DNA of 64,000 nucleotides from Marihabitans asiaticum (GTDB lineage Bacteria > Actinomycetota > Actinomycetes > Actinomycetales > Dermatophilaceae), in contig NZ_VIUW01000003.1 in assembly GCF_007828725.1 (NCBI RefSeq), positions 124,001 through 188,000 on the forward strand, written 5' to 3'. This document shows, in pieces, positions 44,929 through 52,156 of this stretch; positions within the stretch are counted from its first letter, which is position 1; each line of letters begins with the position of its first letter. The notes below the pieces were generated by a model. The model was given only the letters and a program-made list of their open reading frames with translations. It was not told where the DNA came from and did no database searches. The position numbers and the translations under genes are program-made.

Positions 44929-45884
44929 CCGAGGCGGCCGCACGACCCGAGCGCCCGGCGAAGGGGGGCCGCCGCCCCTTCGCCGGTGACGGGCTGGTCG
45001 TCCTCGACAAGCCGGCGGGATGGACCAGCCACGACGTCGTCGGTCGGTGCCGCCGGCTCTACGGCACGCGCAAGGTCGGGCACGCGGGGACCCTGGACCC
45101 GATGGCCACCGGCGTCCTCCTCGTGGGGGTCGGCAAGGGGACCCGGCTGCTGACCTTCCTCGTCGGGTGCGACAAGGAGTACGAGGCGACGATCCGGCTG
45201 GGGCAGAGCACGGTCACCGACGACGCGGAGGGGGAGGTGAGCGCCAGCCGCGATGCGTCCGGGCTCACCGACGAGGCGATCACCTCCGCCATCGCCGCGC
45301 TGAGCGGAGACATCGAGCAGGTGCCGAGCGCGGTGAGCGCGATCAAGGTCGACGGGCGCCGCTCCTACGCCCGGGTCCGCTCGGGCGAGGAGGTCGAGCT
45401 GGCCGCGAGAGCGATCACCGTGGCCGCCTTCGACCTGCTGCGCCGCACCAACGGCGACGGCATCGTCGACCTCGACGTCCGGGTGAGCGTCTCCTCCGGC
45501 ACCTACGTCCGCGCGCTCGCCCGCGACCTGGGGGAGGCCCTCGGGGTGGGCGGGCACCTCACGGCGCTGCGCCGCACCCGCGTCGGGTCCTTCGGGCTCG
45601 ACCGGGCGCACGACCTGCTGGAGCTGTCGGAGGCCGCGGACGACGCGGACGCGTCCATGCCGCTGACCCCGCTCGCCGAGGCTGCACGAGCGACCCTGGG
45701 CGTGCGCGAGCTGACCGAGGACGAGGCGAGGTCCCTCTCCTTCGGGCAGCGCATCCCGTCGCAATCTCCCGGGAGGGACGAGCCGGTGGCTGCCATCTCG
45801 CCGAGCGGTGTCCTCGTCGCGATCCTCGACGAGAGCGGTTCGCGGTCCAGACCGCACGTCGTCTTCGCCCCCGCGGGTTCCTGA
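44925..45884 (+). CDS. truB: tRNA pseudouridine-55 synthase
   Basis: 319-residue enzyme making pseudouridine 55 in the T loop of tRNAs. Motifs: LVVLDKPAGWTSHDVVGRCR, VGHAGTLDPMATGVLLVGVG with the catalytic Asp near residue 61, IPSAVSAIKVDGRRSYARVR-like block (here VPSAVSAIKVDG), SSGTYVRALARDLG and a C-terminal PUA-like domain. GTG 44925 overlaps the rbfA stop. The 20-residue N-terminal tail ahead of the catalytic domain is encoded by an inverted pair of the dispersed motif (AKGGRRPFA). Confidence 0.95.
   Translation: MTEAAARPERPAKGGRRPFAGDGLVVLDKPAGWTSHDVVGRCRRLYGTRKVGHAGTLDPMATGVLLVGVGKGTRLLTFLVGCDKEYEATIRLGQSTVTDDAEGEVSASRDASGLTDEAITSAIAALSGDIEQVPSAVSAIKVDGRRSYARVRSGEEVELAARAITVAAFDLLRRTNGDGIVDLDVRVSVSSGTYVRALARDLGEALGVGGHLTALRRTRVGSFGLDRAHDLLELSEAADDADASMPLTPLAEAARATLGVRELTEDEARSLSFGQRIPSQSPGRDEPVAAISPSGVLVAILDESGSRSRPHVVFAPAGS
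44957..44984. repeat. Inverted pair of the dispersed motif in the truB N terminus
   Basis: GGCGAAGGGG (44957-44966) and CCCCTTCGCC (44975-44984) form a perfect 10-base inverted repeat with an eight-base loop. It lies in the non-conserved tail of TruB. Its geometry matches the pair at 8648-8673. Confidence 0.8.
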
Positions 45885-45902
45885 TCCGTGGCCCGGACTT
45901 CG

Positions 45903-45908
45903 TAGAGT
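45903..45908 (+). promoter_or_regulatory. -10 box for leaderless ribF
   Basis: TAGAGT ends seven bases before GTG 45916, which places the transcription start on the start codon. Confidence 0.55.
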
Positions 45909-45915
45909 GCCTCCT

Positions 45916-46875
45916 GTGCAGCGCTGGAACTCACCCGAGCGGACGCCGAAGGACATGCGTCCGTGCGTGGCGACCTTCGGGAACTTCGACGGCGTCCACC
46001 GCGGTCACCAGGCGATCCTCGACCGCCTGACCGAGGAGGCGCGCGAGCGGGGCGTCCCCACGGTCGCGGTGACCTTCGACCCGCACCCGGTGCAGGTGCT
46101 GCACCCCGAGCGCGCTCCCGAGCTCATCGCGCCCGGAGAGCTGCGCGACGAGCTCCTCGCCGAGGTCGGTGTCGACGGAGTGCTCGTGATCCCCTTCACC
46201 GCGGAGTTCGCCCAGACCTCCGCCGAGGACTTCGTGGTGCAGACCTTCGTCGACGGGCTGGCTGCGACCTGCCTGGTCGTCGGCGCGGACACGAAGGGGT
46301 TCGGCGCCGGCTACACCGGAGACGTCGACCTGCTGCGCGAGCTCGGCCGAGAGCACGGGATGGACGTCGTCGTCGTCGACGACGTCGGTGACGACGAGCG
46401 CTGGTCCTCCAGCGCCGTGCGCCGGATGCTCGCCGAGGGCGACGTCGCGGGCGCTGCGGGCGTCCTCGGCCGGCCGCACCGCGTCATCGGTGAGGTCGTC
46501 CACGGCGAGCACCGAGGGCGGGAGCTGGGCTACCCGACGGCGAACATGAGCCGCGACAGCCTCGGGCTGATCCCCGCCGACGGCGTCTATGCCGGGTGGC
46601 TCGAGCGGCGTGACCTGCCCGCCGAGGACCCGGACCGCCGGCTGCCGGCTGCGGTGTCGGTCGGTACCAACCCCACCTTCGACGGTCACCGGCGGGTGAT
46701 GGAGTCCTACGTGCTGGACCGCACCGACCTCGACCTCTACGGCGAGCAGGTGGCTGTCGAGCTCGTGGCGCGGATCCGTCCCACCCTGCGGTTCGAGAGT
46801 GTCGAGCAGCTCGTCGACGCGATGGGCGCCGACGTGGCCGCCTGCCGCGAGGTCCTCGGCGTCCCCTCGCCGTGA
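45916..46875 (+). CDS. ribF: Bifunctional riboflavin kinase/FAD synthetase
   Basis: 319-residue enzyme making FMN and then FAD. The N-terminal FAD synthetase domain has VATFGNFDGVHRGHQ, VTFDPHPV and SSSAVRRMLAEGDV. The C-terminal kinase domain has GRELGYPTANM (the PTAN motif) and the SVGTNPTF and ESYVLD blocks. The loop usually written G-x-(D/N)-F-x-F-G reads GADTKGFGAG here and is one residue longer. GTG 45916 is supported by TAGAGT seven bases upstream. In many actinobacteria rpsO and pnp follow; here rodA does. Confidence 0.92.
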   Translation: MQRWNSPERTPKDMRPCVATFGNFDGVHRGHQAILDRLTEEARERGVPTVAVTFDPHPVQVLHPERAPELIAPGELRDELLAEVGVDGVLVIPFTAEFAQTSAEDFVVQTFVDGLAATCLVVGADTKGFGAGYTGDVDLLRELGREHGMDVVVVDDVGDDERWSSSAVRRMLAEGDVAGAAGVLGRPHRVIGEVVHGEHRGRELGYPTANMSRDSLGLIPADGVYAGWLERRDLPAEDPDRRLPAAVSVGTNPTFDGHRRVMESYVLDRTDLDLYGEQVAVELVARIRPTLRFESVEQLVDAMGADVAACREVLGVPSP

Positions 46876-46891
46876 CCCGACGTCCGCACTG

Positions 46892-48052
46892 ATGGTGCTC
46901 GTGGCGCAGGCGACGCCGCCGCGACGCGACCGGGGGATGGCACGCCGGCTGCTGCGCAGCGACCTCATCCTCCTCGTGACGGCGCTGACCCTCAGCCTGC
47001 TCGGTGCCGTCCTCGTGCGGTCGGCAACCGCCCCCGGCTCCGGGTCCACCTACCTGGTCAAGCACCTGGTCAACCTGGCGATCGCCCTGGTCATGGCCGG
47101 CCTGCTGCTACGGCTGGACCGGCTCGCGCTGCGCGCGGTGGCACCGGCGGCCTACCTGCTGTCGCTGGCGGCGCTCGCGGCGGTGCTCAGCCCGCTGGGT
47201 TCGACGGTCAACGGGTCACGGTCGTGGATCGTGCTGCCGGTCGGCTTCTCGGTCCAGCCGGCGGAGCTGGCCAAGGTGGCGCTCTGCGTGGCCCTGCCGA
47301 TGGTGCTCGTCGGGGCGGCGGAGCGCCGCCGGGCCCCCCGGGCCCGGGAGGTGCTGCTCGCTGGGGTGGTGGTCGGCCTTCCGGTCCTCCTCGTCCTCGC
47401 CCAGCCCGACCTCGGCTCGGCCCTGGTCCTCGTCGCCCTCGGTGTCGGGGTGCTCGCCGCCTCCGGCGCCCGCTGGCCCTGGCTCGTCGGGGTTGGGCTC
47501 GGCGCGGTGTCGGCGGTCGTGGCGGCCTTCACCACCCCGGTGCTGAGCCAGTACCAGCGCGACCGGCTGACCGTCTTCCTCGACCCGGCCGCAGACCCCC
47601 TGGGCATCGGCTACCAGACCCAGCAGGTCCTGGCGGCGATCTCCTCCGGCGGGCTGCTCGGAGCGGGACTCGGCCAGGGGGAGATCACCCAGTCCGGTCG
47701 CATCCCGTACCAGGAGACCGACTTCGTGTTCTCGGTCGCCGCGGAGGAGCTGGGATTCGTCGGTGCCCTGATGGTCATCGTGCTCTACGGGCTGCTCATC
47801 GCCCGGCTGGGTCTGGCCGCCGCCCGCTCGGACCACTTCGGCCGCCTGGTCTGCGTCGGCGTGGCCACCTGGTTCTCGGTGCAGGTGGTCGAGAACGTCG
47901 GGATGAACCTCGGGCTGATGCCGGTCACCGGGCTGCCCCTGCCCTTCCTCAGCTACGGCGGCTCGTCGATGTTCGCCTGCTGGCTGGGCATCGCCCTCGC
48001 CGTCGGAGTCGGCTCGTATCACCGGTCGGACACGAATCCGCGAGGTGGGTGA
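46892..48052 (+). CDS. rodA: RodA/FtsW-family peptidoglycan glycosyltransferase
   Basis: 386-residue polytopic membrane protein of the SEDS family with about ten hydrophobic segments. SEDS marks are GSRSWIVLPVGFSVQPAELAKVA, VLAQPDLGSALVLVALG, QSGRIPYQETDFVFSVAAEELGFVGALM and GLMPVTGLPLPFLSYGGSSM. The last three are the classic signature, including the Asp needed for polymerase activity in RodA. I assign RodA rather than FtsW from the overall pattern and the lack of division genes nearby; its usual partner genes are not in the window. ATG 46892 lies 16 bases after ribF; GTG 46895 and ATG 46937 are alternatives. Confidence 0.85.
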   Translation: MVLVAQATPPRRDRGMARRLLRSDLILLVTALTLSLLGAVLVRSATAPGSGSTYLVKHLVNLAIALVMAGLLLRLDRLALRAVAPAAYLLSLAALAAVLSPLGSTVNGSRSWIVLPVGFSVQPAELAKVALCVALPMVLVGAAERRRAPRAREVLLAGVVVGLPVLLVLAQPDLGSALVLVALGVGVLAASGARWPWLVGVGLGAVSAVVAAFTTPVLSQYQRDRLTVFLDPAADPLGIGYQTQQVLAAISSGGLLGAGLGQGEITQSGRIPYQETDFVFSVAAEELGFVGALMVIVLYGLLIARLGLAAARSDHFGRLVCVGVATWFSVQVVENVGMNLGLMPVTGLPLPFLSYGGSSMFACWLGIALAVGVGSYHRSDTNPRGG

Positions 48053-48128
48053 CACAGGGCAGGACAAGGTGCGACAGTCTGCCCAGAGACCGGCCGAAGG
48101 TGCCCGGTGACGACCGTGAGGAGCGATC

Positions 48129-49994
48129 TTGACCACCCCGACCGAGACCTACGTCCACCACCCGGACGAGGAGCAGTACGACCAGCAGATCCTCGACAAC
48201 CCGGCCCAGAGCGTCGGGCACCTGCTCCGGGACCGCATCGCCTCGACCCCGGACCTGCCTGCCTACTCCTACCCAGAGGGTGTCGCGTGGGGTGAGATGA
48301 CGTGGCGCCAGTGCGGCGAGCGGGTGTGGCGGCTGGCGGCAGGTCTGGTCGACCTCGGTGTCCAGCCCGAGGACCGGGTGGGGATCGCGTGCAGCACCCG
48401 CATCGAGTGGGTGCTCTCCGACCTCTCGATCATGGCGGCCGGTGCAGCGACGACGACGATCTACCCGACGACGATCAGTGACGACGTCGCGTACATCGTC
48501 GACGACTCGGGCAGCGTGGTGATCATCGCCGAGGACGCCGACCAGGTGGCCAAGCTGCGCGAGGTCAGGGAGGCGATCCCCGAGGTGCGCACCGTCGTCG
48601 TCATCGACCCGGCCGGGGTCGACCTGGACGACTGGGTCATGACCTTCGAGGACCTGGAGCAGCGCGGCGCGGCCGCGCTCGAGAGCTCGCCGGACATCGT
48701 CGATGAGCGGATCGACGGCACGGAGCGCTCCGACCTGGCCACGATCATCTACACCTCGGGTACCACCGGTCGACCGAAGGGGGTCCGCCTGCTGCACGAG
48801 GCCTGGACCTACCAGGCCGCGGCGAACAACGCGACCGGTTGGCTCTCGAGCGACGACGTCCAGTACCTGTGGCTGCCCCTGGCGCACGTCTTCGGCAAGC
48901 AGCTGCTCATGATCTCCCTGGCCAGCGGCATGTCCACCGCCGTCGACGGGCGGATCGACAAGATCGTCGACAACCTCGCCGAGGTGCGACCGACCTTCAT
49001 GGCCGCGGCGCCGCGCATCTTCGAGAAGGTGTACGCCCGGGTCAGCCTGGGGATGGAGGCCGAGGGCGGGGCGAAGCTCAAGCTCTTCAACTGGGCCAGC
49101 GAGCTAGGCCGGGAGCGAGCCAGGGCAGAGGAGGAGGGCAAGTCCCTCCCCTTCGCCAAGTCCGCCCAGATGGCGGTGGCGGACAAGCTCGTCCTGGCCA
49201 AGGTGCGCGAGCGCTTCGGTGGCAGGGTCCGCTTCTTCATCTCCGGCTCGGCCGCGCTCAACCACGACGTCGCCCGGTGGTTCAACGGCGCCGGCCTGAC
49301 CATCCTCGAGGGCTTCGGCATGACCGAGACCAGCTCGGCGGCCACCGTGAACCGGCCGTACGCGAACCGCACCGGCGCCGTGGGCTGGCCGCTGAAGGGC
49401 ACCGAGGTGCGGATCGCCGACGACGGCGAGGTGCTCGTGCGCGGCCCGGGCATCATGCAGGGCTACCACAACAAGCCGGAGGCGACCGCGGAGGCGCTCG
49501 ACGCCGACGGGTGGCTGCACACCGGCGACATCGGTGAGATCGACGAGCGCGGGTTCCTCAAGATCACCGACCGCAAGAAGGACCTGTTCAAGACGAGCAA
49601 CGGCAAGTACGTCGCCCCGTCGCTGATCGAGTCCACCTTCAAGGGGCTGTGCCCGTACGTCGGGCAGTTCCTCGTCCACGGCGAGGGCAAGCACTTCGTC
49701 ACCGCGCTGGTGACCTTGGACGAGGAGGCCATCCAGCCGTGGGCGGAGGCCAACGGTCTGGCGGGGGCCTCCTACCAGGAGATCGTCAACTCCGAGCAGG
49801 CGCGCGACATGGTCCAGTCCTACGTCGACGAGCTGAACAAGGGGCTGAACAAGTGGGAGCGGATCGGCAAGTTCACCATCCTCGGCCGTGACCTCAGCGT
49901 CGAGGAGGGCGACCTCACCCCGAGCCTGAAGATGCGCCGCAAGGTGGTCTCGGAGAAGTTCAAGGACGAGATCGACCAGATGTACGAGGGCTGA
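48129..49994 (+). CDS. Long-chain fatty acid-CoA ligase (FadD15-like)
   Basis: 621-residue AMP-forming acyl-CoA synthetase. Motifs: TIIYTSGTTGRPKGVRLLHE (P-loop, near residue 210), YLWLPLAHVFGKQL, VRFFISGSAALNHDVARWF, ILEGFGMTETSSAATVN and DGWLHTGDIGEIDERGFLKITDRKKDLFKTSNGKYVAP (split here only by domain hinge). The pattern is that of long-chain ligases such as mycobacterial FadD15. The start codon is TTG at 48129, with GAGGAG upstream; no better in-frame ATG exists near the conserved N terminus. The gene ends at the motif-containing hairpin at 50009. Confidence 0.9.
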   Translation: MTTPTETYVHHPDEEQYDQQILDNPAQSVGHLLRDRIASTPDLPAYSYPEGVAWGEMTWRQCGERVWRLAAGLVDLGVQPEDRVGIACSTRIEWVLSDLSIMAAGAATTTIYPTTISDDVAYIVDDSGSVVIIAEDADQVAKLREVREAIPEVRTVVVIDPAGVDLDDWVMTFEDLEQRGAAALESSPDIVDERIDGTERSDLATIIYTSGTTGRPKGVRLLHEAWTYQAAANNATGWLSSDDVQYLWLPLAHVFGKQLLMISLASGMSTAVDGRIDKIVDNLAEVRPTFMAAAPRIFEKVYARVSLGMEAEGGAKLKLFNWASELGRERARAEEEGKSLPFAKSAQMAVADKLVLAKVRERFGGRVRFFISGSAALNHDVARWFNGAGLTILEGFGMTETSSAATVNRPYANRTGAVGWPLKGTEVRIADDGEVLVRGPGIMQGYHNKPEATAEALDADGWLHTGDIGEIDERGFLKITDRKKDLFKTSNGKYVAPSLIESTFKGLCPYVGQFLVHGEGKHFVTALVTLDEEAIQPWAEANGLAGASYQEIVNSEQARDMVQSYVDELNKGLNKWERIGKFTILGRDLSVEEGDLTPSLKMRRKVVSEKFKDEIDQMYEG

Positions 49995-50008
49995 CGGCTC
50001 ACGTCGGA

Positions 50009-50053
50009 CGAAGGGGTGGTGCCCGGCCGGATCGGCCCGGCATCACCCCTTCG
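50009..50053. terminator. Terminator-like hairpin with the dispersed motif in both arms
   Basis: Arms of 20 bases (50009-50028 and 50034-50053) pair with two mismatches. The outer CGAAGGGGTG and its complement are exact. It lies 15 bases after the acyl-CoA synthetase stop and upstream of the TIGR03960 gene promoter. No T-run follows. Confidence 0.8.
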
Positions 50054-50082
50054 CAGGTCTTGGGCGGTGCCCGAATGGCGCC

Positions 50083-50088
50083 TACCCT
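50083..50088 (+). promoter_or_regulatory. -10 box for the leaderless TIGR03960 gene
   Basis: TACCCT ends seven bases before ATG 50096. In-frame ATGs at 50060 and 50075 lie upstream of or next to this box and are therefore unlikely starts. Confidence 0.6.
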
Positions 50089-50095
50089 GGTCGGC

Positions 50096-52093
50096 ATGCC
50101 TGGAGAGTCCCACTTCGCCGCGCTCGAGCCGCTGCTCGAGCGCGTGACCAAGCCCATCCAGTACGTGGGTGGGGAGCTGAACTCCACGGTCAAGGACTGG
50201 AACTGCGGCGGCTACGGCCCGAAGGGGGACGAGCGCACCGTGCGCTGGGCGCTGATGTACCCCGACGCGTACGAGGTCGGTCTGCCCAACCAGGGCGTGA
50301 TGATCCTCTACGAGGTCCTCAACGAGCAGCCGGACGCCCTCGCCGAGCGCACCTACGCGGTGTGGCCCGACATGGAGGTGCTCATGCGTGAGCGCGGCGT
50401 ACCGCAGCTGAGCGTCGACGGGCACCGCGCGGTTCGGGACTTCGACGTGCTCGGCATCTCGTTCTCGACCGAGCTGGGCTACACCAACATGCTCACCGCC
50501 CTCGACCTCGCCGGGATCCCGCTCCACGCGGCCGACCGGGGCGAGGACGACCCGCTCGTCGTCATGGGCGGTCACGCGAGCTTCAACCCCGAGCCGGTGG
50601 CCGACTTCATCGACGCGGCGATCGTGGGTGACGGCGAGGAGGCCGTCCTCGGGGCCACCGAGCTCATCGGGGAGTGGAAGGCGGAGGGCCGCCCCGGTGG
50701 CCGGCGCGAGGTGCTGCGGCGGCTCGCCGAGACCGGCGGGGTGTACGTCCCGGCCTTCTACGAGGTCGACTACCTGCCCGACGGCCGGATCCAGCGGGTG
50801 GCGCCCGCCGAGACCGGCGTCCCGTGGCGGGTGGGCAAGCACACCGTGATGGAGCTCGACGAGTGGCCCTACCCGAAGGCGCCGCTCGTGCCCCTGGCCG
50901 AGTCGGTGCACGAGCGGATGAGCGTCGAGATCTTCCGCGGGTGCACCCGCGGCTGCCGCTTCTGCCAGGCGGGGATGATCACCCGTCCGGTGCGGGAGCG
51001 CTCGATCACCGGCATCGGCGAGATGGTCGAGCAGGGCCTGCAGGCCAGCGGCTTCGAGGAGGTCGGGCTGCTCTCGCTCAGCTCGGCCGACCACTCCGAG
51101 ATCGCCGACCTCACCAAGGGTCTCGCCGACCGCTACGAGGGCACCAACACCGGTCTCTCCCTGCCCTCGACCCGGGTCGACGCCTTCAACATCGACCTGG
51201 CCAACGAGCTGACCCGTAACGGCCGCCGCTCCGGGCTGACCTTCGCCCCCGAGGGCGGCAGCGAGCGGATCCGCAAGGTGATCAACAAGATGGTCTCCGA
51301 GGACGACCTCATCCGCACCGTCGCCGCCGCCTACGGCGCCGGCTGGCGCCAGGTCAAGCTCTACTTCATGTGCGGGCTGCCGACCGAGACCGACGAGGAC
51401 GTGCTGCAGATCGCCGAGCTCGCCAAGCGGGTCATCGAGACCGGGCGGGAGGTCGCGGGGCACAACGACATCCGGTGCACCGTCTCGATCGGCGGCTTCG
51501 TGCCCAAGCCACACACCCCCTTCCAGTGGGCGGCCCAGCTCTCCGCCGAGGACACCGACGCCCGCCTGCACAAGCTGCGCGAGGCGATCCGGGCGGACAA
51601 GAAGGTCGGGCGCAGCATCGGCTTCCGCTACCACGACGGCAAGCCCGGCATCGTCGAGGGACTGCTCAGCCGCGGTGACCGCCGCCTGGGCCGGGTCATC
51701 GAGCAGGTCTGGCGGGACGGCGCCCGGTTCGACGGCTGGAGCGAGCACTTCTCCTACGAGCGGTGGATGAGCGCGGCCGAGCGGGCGCTCGAGGGCACGG
51801 GCGTCGACGTCGCCTGGTACACGACCCGCGAGCGCGGCGAGTCCGAGGTGCTGCCCTGGGACCACATCGACTCCGGCCTGGACAAGGAGTGGCTCTGGCA
51901 GGACTGGCTCGACGCCCTCGACGAGACCGAGGTCGAGGACTGCCGCTGGACTCCTTGCTTCGACTGCGGGGTGTGCCCGCAGATGGGCACCGACATCGAG
52001 ATCGGCCCGACGGGCAAGACCCTGCTCCCGCTCACCGTCCTCGGGTCCGGCAAGCAGACCATGGTGCGCGAGCAGGCGGCCCGCGGCGCCTGA
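50096..52093 (+). CDS. TIGR03960 family B12-binding radical SAM protein
   Basis: 665-residue radical SAM enzyme. An N-terminal cobalamin-binding-like domain (LGISFSTELGYTNMLTALDLAG, VVMGGHASFNPEPVADFID) precedes the [4Fe-4S] motif CTRGCRFCQAG (CxxxCxxC) near residue 283. TFAPEGGSERIRKVINK follows, with a Cys-rich C terminus (CFDCGVCPQMGTDIEIG). The family is always found with a TIGR03936/DUF2344 partner and lies next to rne; the reaction is unknown, possibly tRNA or cofactor modification. The start is revised to ATG 50096 from the leaderless promoter. The partner is displaced 3 kb downstream by a flavoprotein gene. Confidence 0.9.
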   Translation: MPGESHFAALEPLLERVTKPIQYVGGELNSTVKDWNCGGYGPKGDERTVRWALMYPDAYEVGLPNQGVMILYEVLNEQPDALAERTYAVWPDMEVLMRERGVPQLSVDGHRAVRDFDVLGISFSTELGYTNMLTALDLAGIPLHAADRGEDDPLVVMGGHASFNPEPVADFIDAAIVGDGEEAVLGATELIGEWKAEGRPGGRREVLRRLAETGGVYVPAFYEVDYLPDGRIQRVAPAETGVPWRVGKHTVMELDEWPYPKAPLVPLAESVHERMSVEIFRGCTRGCRFCQAGMITRPVRERSITGIGEMVEQGLQASGFEEVGLLSLSSADHSEIADLTKGLADRYEGTNTGLSLPSTRVDAFNIDLANELTRNGRRSGLTFAPEGGSERIRKVINKMVSEDDLIRTVAAAYGAGWRQVKLYFMCGLPTETDEDVLQIAELAKRVIETGREVAGHNDIRCTVSIGGFVPKPHTPFQWAAQLSAEDTDARLHKLREAIRADKKVGRSIGFRYHDGKPGIVEGLLSRGDRRLGRVIEQVWRDGARFDGWSEHFSYERWMSAAERALEGTGVDVAWYTTRERGESEVLPWDHIDSGLDKEWLWQDWLDALDETEVEDCRWTPCFDCGVCPQMGTDIEIGPTGKTLLPLTVLGSGKQTMVREQAARGA

Positions 52094-52156
52094 GCCGCTG
52101 CCCGGTCGGCGGACCGGCTGTGCCCTCGCTGGCCGGACTGGGGGAGGATTCGGGGC

